Part shown: piece by piece, positions 57,801-64,000 of the stretch
Numbering within the stretch: the stretch's first letter is position 1
Layout of the letters: each line of letters opens with the position of its first letter
Assembly: GCA_963969365.1 (NCBI GenBank)
Contig: OZ017751.1
Coordinates: 2,232,001 to 2,296,000 of the forward strand
DNA length: 64,000 nt
Source: Asterochloris sp. CNOR1
Taxonomy: Eukaryota; Chlorophyta; Trebouxiophyceae; Trebouxiales; Trebouxiaceae
Direction of reading: 5' to 3'
Program-made: the position numbers and the translations under genes
Notes under the pieces: generated by a model
Seen by the model: the letters and a program-made list of their open reading frames with translations, nothing else
What the model was told of the DNA's origin: nothing
Database searches by the model: none

Positions 57801-58255
57801 GCTGCAGCATGAGCTGACTCCCCAACCTACTGAGGGTGCAGGCAGCCATTGTTGATGGCAGCTGCACAGTGATGTGAGGTTCAGCTGCAGCTGAATGCCC
57901 ACTGGCAACAGCAACGTCTAGGCCAGCTGCCCATACAGCATGTATATACTGCTGAGACACCTGCTGTACTTGCAGGCTGCAGACAGCCATCGTAGACGGC
58001 AGCTGCCACGATGAGTGCGAGGACCAGCTGCAACACGTGCTGACCACCCACCTGCGCACGCGCTACATGACCCATGAAGTGGACATGGGAGAGGTTGAGA
58101 TTGCTGTTGGTAAGCACAATAGCACAGGGGAGGACCATAGGATAGCCATGTACCTGCACCACAAGATGACTCGCCTCATGAACCAGTATGACTCCATGAG
58201 GCAGGGCAGAACGTGGTTTAATGAACTGAGCAGGAACCAGACAGGCACCTTTTGA
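54823..58255 (+). CDS. Fringe-like (DUF604/GT31-type) glycosyltransferase, secretory pathway
   Basis: The first exon (54823-54929) encodes a signal peptide or membrane anchor, MGLSKRQAITAAAWLVALLL followed by a polar AARGAF. Later exons: GVPTFITIDQPVTPELIAS, GMDMYNETYGYSENSGVGL, LTPFIANHSMGLDTFKWLL, then FGDDDTIFFIENTLNMLD, whose DDD is the metal- and nucleotide-sugar-binding motif (codons split by the intron at about 56260-56433). A Cys- and His-rich region near 56700-56935 is followed by GFWYFPHGGAGMIFS, and a C-terminal exon from 57976 begins LQTAIVDGSCHDECEDQL. The motif order matches fringe/DUF604 enzymes, which transfer a hexose in the Golgi. Donor and acceptor sugars cannot be told. 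The stop is at 58253-58255. Some middle exons between 55330 and 55680 are uncertain. Confidence 0.78.
57710..58010 (+). repeat. Ghost copies of the last exon start in the glycosyltransferase gene
   Basis: The last exon starts at 57976 with GCTGCAGACAGCCATCGTAG. Diverged acceptor-plus-exon-start copies begin near 57842 (GGCAGCCATTGTTGATGGC) and 57715 (GCCACAGACAGCATTTGTTG), spaced about 127 and 134 bp. Confidence 0.75.
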
Positions 58256-59362
58256 AGTTCACATGCTTCCCCTCCCTCGAGTCCTGCTGCTGCTTCATCC
58301 CATGCTGCCTGTGCCAGTAGCTGTCTGCAGCCTTATGACCACCAGAGAGAAGCGCCGCAAGCATTCACCTGGGGACTCATGCCAATTTAAACTTGCTGGA
58401 TCCAAGACTATAAGCATCAAGCCAGCTGACTCCCCATTTACACATTTAATCTGACCACTCCTGCTCATGAAGCTCCCTTTTTGTATCATAAACTTGACAC
58501 CTGCCACTTAAGTGAAGTGTACCATGTAGGTGTCAGCAGACTTACATGGGCCTGGCTGTCACCGGCATTACGCATGGAGCAGATCTCTAAAAGGGGTTAG
58601 ATCAGCTTCTGGCTCTATTGCTGGCAATGGCATCGGTAGAAGAACTGGAAGCACACAGCAAGGAGTGCTGGTCAGTATGAGGGGGCATCATTTGAAATGC
58701 AGAGATCACAGAATATGGGCAGGAGACTGAGAACTGAACTTGATGATGCTGAAGCAGTGCACACAGCATGCTGCACGCACATGCTTGGCACTCAATAGTA
58801 ATGGGGGGTCCAGCAGAGCAGTATGCCACAGTCTGTCCTGCAGGCTGGTTAGCTGGAACAGAGTCTGGGTGTTGTGCAGGCGTGTGCGACTTGCTGCTGC
58901 AGCAAGCTGCTGCCAAGCGCCTAGACATTGGCTGGTTTGAAAGTTGATGTGGTGAGGAAGGGTGACTATGAAGAGGAACATCCTGCAGCAGCATATGCAT
59001 CATCTGCTGATGCAGCAGGGCTGCTTTTGGCAGCAGAGTGAACAAGGCAGTTACCGATGCTGAGGTGCACTCGGAGCTGCCTCAAATGGAGCTGCAGCAA
59101 ATCATCAAGCACAATGGATCCTTCGCAGCCTCATGCACTGCAGCCGTGGTGCTTGTAGCCAGGCTCAGCGCTTACTCAGGGTAAGATGGGGTAACTTGAG
59201 AGACAACAGAGTGCAGATGCAAGTTATGGGGCAGCTCAAGTTGCTGTAGTACGTCAACTATACACAGGAGTCATCAAGAGCCAGTGTCAAAGTTACTGGG
59301 TGAAGCTGCCTGATGTCCCAACATTAAGAAGCTCTGACATTGAGGCCAATGCTGGTATCTAG
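58256..59362. other. Intergenic between convergent genes
   Basis: About 1.1 kb between the stop of the glycosyltransferase and the stop of the SANBR-like gene. Open frames are short and show no recognisable motif. I see no tRNA, mobile element or notable repeat. Confidence 0.5.
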
Positions 59363-62300
59363 TCACTTTGTCATGCGCCTGCGTGGGACACTGCTGGAGC
59401 GCGGCCTGCCAGGCCGGGCAGCCCAGCTGCTCTTAACACTAGATGAAGCTGAGGGGGGCCGTGCAGCTCCAGGAGGCACCGCAGCTCGTGGTTGCTGCTG
59501 GGCTGGGCCGGCAGGATTTCGCATGGCATCCAGCCTGGCAATCAGAACGTCCATGGCTCTGCAGTCATCCTCGCGCATGAGGTCCTGCCGCAGGGCCTGC
59601 TGCAGCTTTGGGTTGTCCTTGCAGAGGCCTGACACACAGGCCATGCTGCTCGTGCCCGAGCCGGCTGCCTGCTGGCCCAGCAGAGGCTGCTGGTTGCCTG
59701 TGGAAGGGGGCACGTGTCTGAGGCCCTTGAGCAAGTCAATGTGTCCAGGCAATACCTGCTGCCGAGGCATGCTTTCCTGGACGAGAGGAGCAGCGGGCGA
59801 AGGGCCTTGATGAGGCTGCAGCCACACACATTGGAGCAGCAGGCAGAGCGAGGATGCCCTTTTGCTCCATGTTTGACGAACACACTGCACCCCTACATGC
59901 TCATGGCCCCGTCAGACTTGCCTGCAGGCTGGTCATTCAGCTCCATGCCCTCCTCATCATCATCTTCAGCACCAGTCTGAAACATCCCTGATACAACCTG
60001 CACGTCAGTTCAAGCAGTCACGGAGCCTCAGCTCAGGCCTGCTCAGCCTCAAATGAAGCTGTCAGGGCGGTGGTGCAGACGCTAGGCGAAGACAGACTGG
60101 CTGCTGCATGAGCTTTACTGTCTGTAAGGTCTGAAGGTAGACTGGCTGCCGCACGCGCATTGGTCCAGGTCTCACATTTCCAGCCTGTAGCACTGTGCTT
60201 CTGCCTCTGGCACTGCCACTGGCGCGCCTGGGCTGGTCGTCAACAGTGCCTGAGGTTTGCTGGGCTATGAATCCCTCATCCTGTTCTGAGACTGTCTGAG
60301 AGTGCTGCCGCAGGACGGGCGCCTTCACCAGCCCCAGCAGGTGTCGGTGCTGCTGCACACGACGGGCCAGTGTTGCTACACGCTGCTGCTCAGAGGCTAG
60401 GGTGGCTGAAACGCGGGCAGATGCTACAGGACTGTCATCCAGCAGGGGCTCATGCTGCTGGTGGCAGCAGCCCTGCTGCTGCTGCAGGCTGCTGCGCTGC
60501 ACCCGCTGCCCGCAGCAGGGGTACATGCCTGCACCAGCAGTGGGGATAAAGTTATGCAAAAGCAGAAGCTGCATGTACCCTGGGCATCAACATGAGGCCG
60601 AGGGGTACAGTTCTTTTGCTGAGACCAGGCAGCATCAAGCCAGGCTGCCAGATGCAGGCAGGCAGGCATTGCTGGGTCCTTGCCTGATCGCTGCCCGCTG
60701 GTGTACACTGGCAGTTGTGAGTGGCAGCAGCAGCAGTCCAGCTCTCGAGCGGGGAAGTGCTGCAGGCAGGTTTGGCAGAACAGAACGATGACGACTGCCC
60801 AGAGGCGCCAGTATACTTCCCGCCAGTCCAAACCTCGCTGCTGCAGGTCCTCAATGTACCTGCACCGGTGCAGAGCATGAGCAGGGTCTCATGCAGGACC
60901 AAACACACGCCGTCCCAGCACCAGTTACTGCTTTTGTCAAGCAACAGGCCAGCACTGCTTTGCTGAGTGGGGCATGATGTCATGCTCTGTCGGCCGAGTT
61001 CTAGAGTTGCGTTGCAACAATGCTCTTGAGGGATGTGGCAGCCTCCTGGCTGTCAAAGTTAAGCAAGACAGTTGCTGTGAGGGGGGTTTCCAGCTGCAAG
61101 CTGCGTGAGGGCGTCTAGCTACTAGCAACCTCACCTGGGCAGCTTCCAGTGCCTGTCTGGCATGTGTCGCCGCACAATGAACCCGCTGCCTGAGCCTGTG
61201 CTCTGGTCGCTCCCCTCCCGCGTCTGCCGGCACACCAGCTTGTGCCTGTGCGCTGCTGAAAAGAGGGTGCCACACTGTGAGCACCTGCACTGCCCACCAG
61301 ACGGGTCTGTAAGATGGTGGTCATGGTAGGACAGAAGGCACTTGTATAAACTGAATAGATCCCCAGTACACGCCATGCTTGCCCACACGCCACAGGACAG
61401 GAGAGCAGATTACAATCAGAGACGTCATCAGGACTGCCACGATTGTCAGTCGCCATGACATCCCTAAATGTCAGGACTTCAGCTTTGAAGGAACGCCTTG
61501 CCCTTGGCCTCACTGCTCACCTGCACAACGTGGTGCTGCTGTCTCCAAGCAGGTGACCCAGCTTGTGCCTGTACAGCCGCAGCACAAGCAGCGATGTGGA
61601 GGGCCTGCCAGGGGCTTTGCCATTCTGGTCGGGCTGGTCCTTCAGCACAGCTGCAGCAGCCTGTCCATCGTTTGGGGCGCTGCTGCTGCCATTGGGGTGT
61701 GCAGCAGCTGCATGGCTGCTCCGCCAGCAAGCCTCCAGTGCCTCCTCTGGCACCTCCTGCAGGCAGAGGAGCACATGACTCCCACTGGATGTGTGTGGGT
61801 TCAGGCGTCATGGGGGACATGAAAGCCCCAGCAAGGAGGTCCTGCCTGATCCGGAGGCACGCTGCAGGCCTTAGAAGTGCAGCAGGGTGTGCTGCGTGAC
61901 GCGCCACAGCATGCTGGGCAGCGGTCTTTATCTCGGCCAATCACACCAGCAGGGCTAGTCACATCTCATGTGGCAAGAGGCTGGTGTGGTGTGAGGTGAG
62001 CGGCCTGGAGGCAACGGGACGCTCGCCTGGGCCAGGCGTGACAGCAGCTCCTCTGCCAGGCCAGACAGATCGCTGGAGACCTGGGCCACCAGCTGGAACT
62101 GCTGTGCCACAAACTGGACAGCTGCCACAACCAGCTCCTCCATCTGCAGGCATGCGTGGTACTCTCACTGAGCGACCTGGGCAGCAGGTGACGGACACTC
62201 AGGCTGGGAGAGCAGCAGCAGCAACCTGGACAACTGCAATGCCTGAGGCAGGGTGCAGGCTTTGGCAGAGGGAGCATGCAGGCCCAGCATTGGGACCTGG

Positions 62301-62684
62301 TGACTAACCTGGAGGAAGTGCGAGGCTATCAGCACTGGCATGCAATTGCTGATGGTCAGCACTGGTGGCTGCCGCCTGGCAGCAGCCGCCTTTGTATACT
62401 GCAGCAGCCATGAAAAGACGGCCACGTCGCACTGCACTGAGATTTCCAGGTCCTGTGTCGGTGCCACCTTCTTGAGGTAGAGCCTGAAATACCTGCAGGA
62501 CACGAGCATGTAGTCTTGGCACAGCCCCACAACACTGAGCAGCAGTTGTCAATTGTTGCAAAGCCACCACCCTTGGAGCCAAGGTCACCTACCTCATGCT
62601 GCCCAGCAGCAGGTGGTACTCGCATGTGAAATTTTGCCTGGCACCTCGAGCCTCATCAAAGACGTGTATCTTGACAAGGCCCAT
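59363..62684 (-). CDS. SANBR: SANBR (KIAA1841)-like BTB domain protein
   Basis: The start at 62684 gives MGLVKIHVFDEARGARQNFT then CEYHLLLGSMRYFRLYLKKV and LEISVQCDVAVFSWLLQYTK, the divergent BTB fold (DUF3342) of human SANBR. ISNCMPVLIASHFLQ and MEELVVAAVQFVAQQF continue it. A Cys-rich segment follows (CRCSQCGTLFSA, FIVRRHMPDRHW). DWREVYWRLWAVVIVLFCQT and, near 60540-60480, GMYPCCGQRV correspond to the conserved VYWRLWG and IYPCCNQ stretches of the family. The C-terminus is Ser/Pro/Arg-rich and ends VPRRRMTK. No SANT domain precedes the BTB part in this model. In vertebrates SANBR interacts with chromatin co-repressors and dampens class-switch recombination; that role cannot apply here, so the algal function is unknown. 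Confidence 0.8.
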
Positions 62685-62844
62685 GTCTGTTGAGCATGAG
62701 GCAGCACAGCTACAGGTCAAAGACCATGGCAGGGGCAGTGGCGCAGCAGCGGGAACCTAAATCCCGCAAATGATGGCAAAGCACTGCCTGGCAATGCAGC
62801 CAGACATGCCACAGTGCTCAGCTTGAGCATCAGCTTGGGCTTTC
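62685..62844. promoter_or_regulatory. Divergent upstream region of SANBR-like and coiled-coil genes
   Basis: 160 bp separate the two divergent start codons. A bidirectional promoter is inferred from spacing only. Confidence 0.35.
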
Positions 62845-64000
62845 ATGGTTGCAGAAGGCAGCAGTGTGCAGGCTGCATTGGCATCTGTTTTCGGGGCTTC
62901 CAATGCAGGAGCACAGTTGGAGGAGCCTGCTCATGAGGCAGACATCAGCACAAACCCCACACCAGTGCAAGCTATACCGCTGCGTCGGCAAGAGGTGTAT
63001 TACCAGGTACAGCAAGCCAACCACGAACTTGAAATGTTACTGCTGTCAATGCAGCCACCTTGATTGAGAAGACTTGTGCTTGCTGCAGCATGAGGACGCC
63101 GTTCGCTCCGTGGCTCAGCATGAGCATATGCTGGAGGCAGCTGCCCAGGCTGCCAGGGAGGCAGAGCTGCGCCGCCTGGAGCAGGCAGATGCAGGTCTAG
63201 AGGACTGTCGTGCTCGCAACCGGCCCTGTCACACGGCAGAGAACTGCGCCGCTGCAGCGAGATGCAGCCAACACCATACGGCTCCCAGAACGACCCACGT
63301 CCTGTGCTCCAATGCAGTCTTCTGCTACAGCACTCCGGCCTGAACACTCCGCACCAAGACCTTTAATCTGCGCTGCAGAGTTCACACCAGGGTGGCGGAG
63401 GAGTGGGCTGCCAGCGAAACAGTCTCTGCTGCAGTTGGACCAAGGCATGCTGAGCAGGCAAGGTGGGCCATCGCGCGCATGGCAACATGACACGCATCCA
63501 TGGCAGGCTGCTGAGCAAGGCTACTGGCTTGATGTCCACCACTGTCTGCAGCAGTGTCGCTCACAGTCGAAACACCTCATGTTGTGAGTCACATGCTCAC
63601 TTCCACAGGAATGGTAGATCCAAAGGCGTCAGTGACGACCTTCCAGGCGCACAGGACAAAGGAGGTTCTCAGCCCCACACGTACGTTTGACTTCAATGAC
63701 AGCAGGCTGGATGCTCACTATGTCACCATGACCAGTAACCTCAAGGTCAGCAGAGCCTGAGATGGGGAGCAGACCGGGGTCTGCACTGGCAAGCCTGGCA
63801 ATAGGTTATTGCTGCTGATTGCCAGCTGGATACAGAGCAGCACTGTAACAAACCGCTCCAAACGCGCTGCAGTTGGAGACAGAGCAGTACTGTACCACAC
63901 CATTTTGGACACGTCGCAGCAGCATGCTTTATGCCGGTTGTGTTAGCTGGATGTCAGCTTGAAGTCATGGCACACAGGTGTTCAACGCTGCCTTGCACAG
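62845..64000 (+). CDS. Unrecognised coiled-coil protein, 5' part (runs out of the window)
   Basis: The start at 62845 gives MVAEGSSVQAALASVFGASN, an acidic stretch, then PLRRQEVYYQ at a GTACAG donor. The next exon (from about 63090) encodes an Ala/Glu-rich helix, VAQHEHMLEAAAQAAREAEL, that looks like a coiled coil. An exon near 63610-63745 reads MVDPKASVTTFQAHRTKEVL and FDFNDSRLDAHYVTMTSNLK, and one more begins near 63979 (VFNAAL). The exon near 63379-63460 has an uncertain frame. I do not recognise the family; a ciliary or cytoskeletal role would be a guess. Confidence 0.5.

Noticed and set aside
1-64000. Bacterial-style operons, CRISPR arrays, IS elements, rRNA or tRNA genes
   Set aside because: None seen. 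Intron-dense genes with canonical spliceosomal sites account for most of the window, and no repeat array with unique spacers was found.

Overview
This window is nuclear DNA of a eukaryotic phototroph, most likely a chlorophyte green alga, and Trebouxiophyceae would fit. Genes are dense and broken into many short exons. Nearly all introns start with GTGAG-like donors and end in TGCAG acceptors. The gene set includes chlorophyll synthesis (divinyl chlorophyllide reductase), a violaxanthin de-epoxidase-related protein, a DUF1995 plastid protein and an organelle-type PPR protein. These sit beside general eukaryotic genes: epsilon-COP, an A-type-like cyclin, VMS1/ANKZF1 and a SANBR-like BTB protein. 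Stop codons are standard. I saw no prokaryotic operons, CRISPR arrays, rRNA or tRNA genes.

Layout. 238-8581 (minus): a phosphatidate-phosphatase APP1-type (DUF2183) gene with a very large insertion. 9375-15399 (plus): a PPR gene. 15635-18100 (minus): DVR. 18337-20178 (plus): a DUF1995 gene. From 11237 to 30583 a 9,673-bp unit is present twice in direct tandem with no difference that I could find. The duplication yields two complete DVR and two complete DUF1995 genes, one complete and one 5'-truncated PPR gene, and one complete cyclin plus a fragment of its last exon. 30138-35975 (minus): the cyclin. 36134-39469 (plus): VDR. 39627-42068 (minus): epsilon-COP. 42146-46055 (plus): VMS1/ANKZF1. 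46457-49973 (plus): a LOV-like PAS protein with an N-myristoylation signal. 50266-52217 and 52442-54303 (plus): a tandem pair of short-chain dehydrogenases. 54823-58255 (plus): a secreted or Golgi fringe-like glycosyltransferase. 59363-62684 (minus): the SANBR-like gene. 62845 to the window end (plus): an unrecognised coiled-coil gene that runs out of the window.

Genes mostly alternate in divergent and convergent pairs with very short spacers (77 bp between the start codons of epsilon-COP and VMS1, 157 bp between the stops of VDR and epsilon-COP), so shared bidirectional promoters are likely. DVR, VDR and DUF1995 are plastid functions; apart from the DVR/DUF1995 divergent pair I see no pathway clustering.

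The least expected signal is structural. In at least nine places in five or more genes, the sequence around a splice site (acceptor plus exon start, or exon end plus donor) is present as one to three diverged extra copies inside the adjoining intron, spaced roughly 40-170 bp. These ghost boundaries look like repeated local tandem duplications that lengthened introns or created alternative splice sites. A 5-nt microexon carrying the predicted catalytic tyrosine of the first dehydrogenase is a second unusual gene-structure feature.

Exon models were built by hand from splice consensus, reading phase and recalled family features. Internal coordinates can be off by a few bases.
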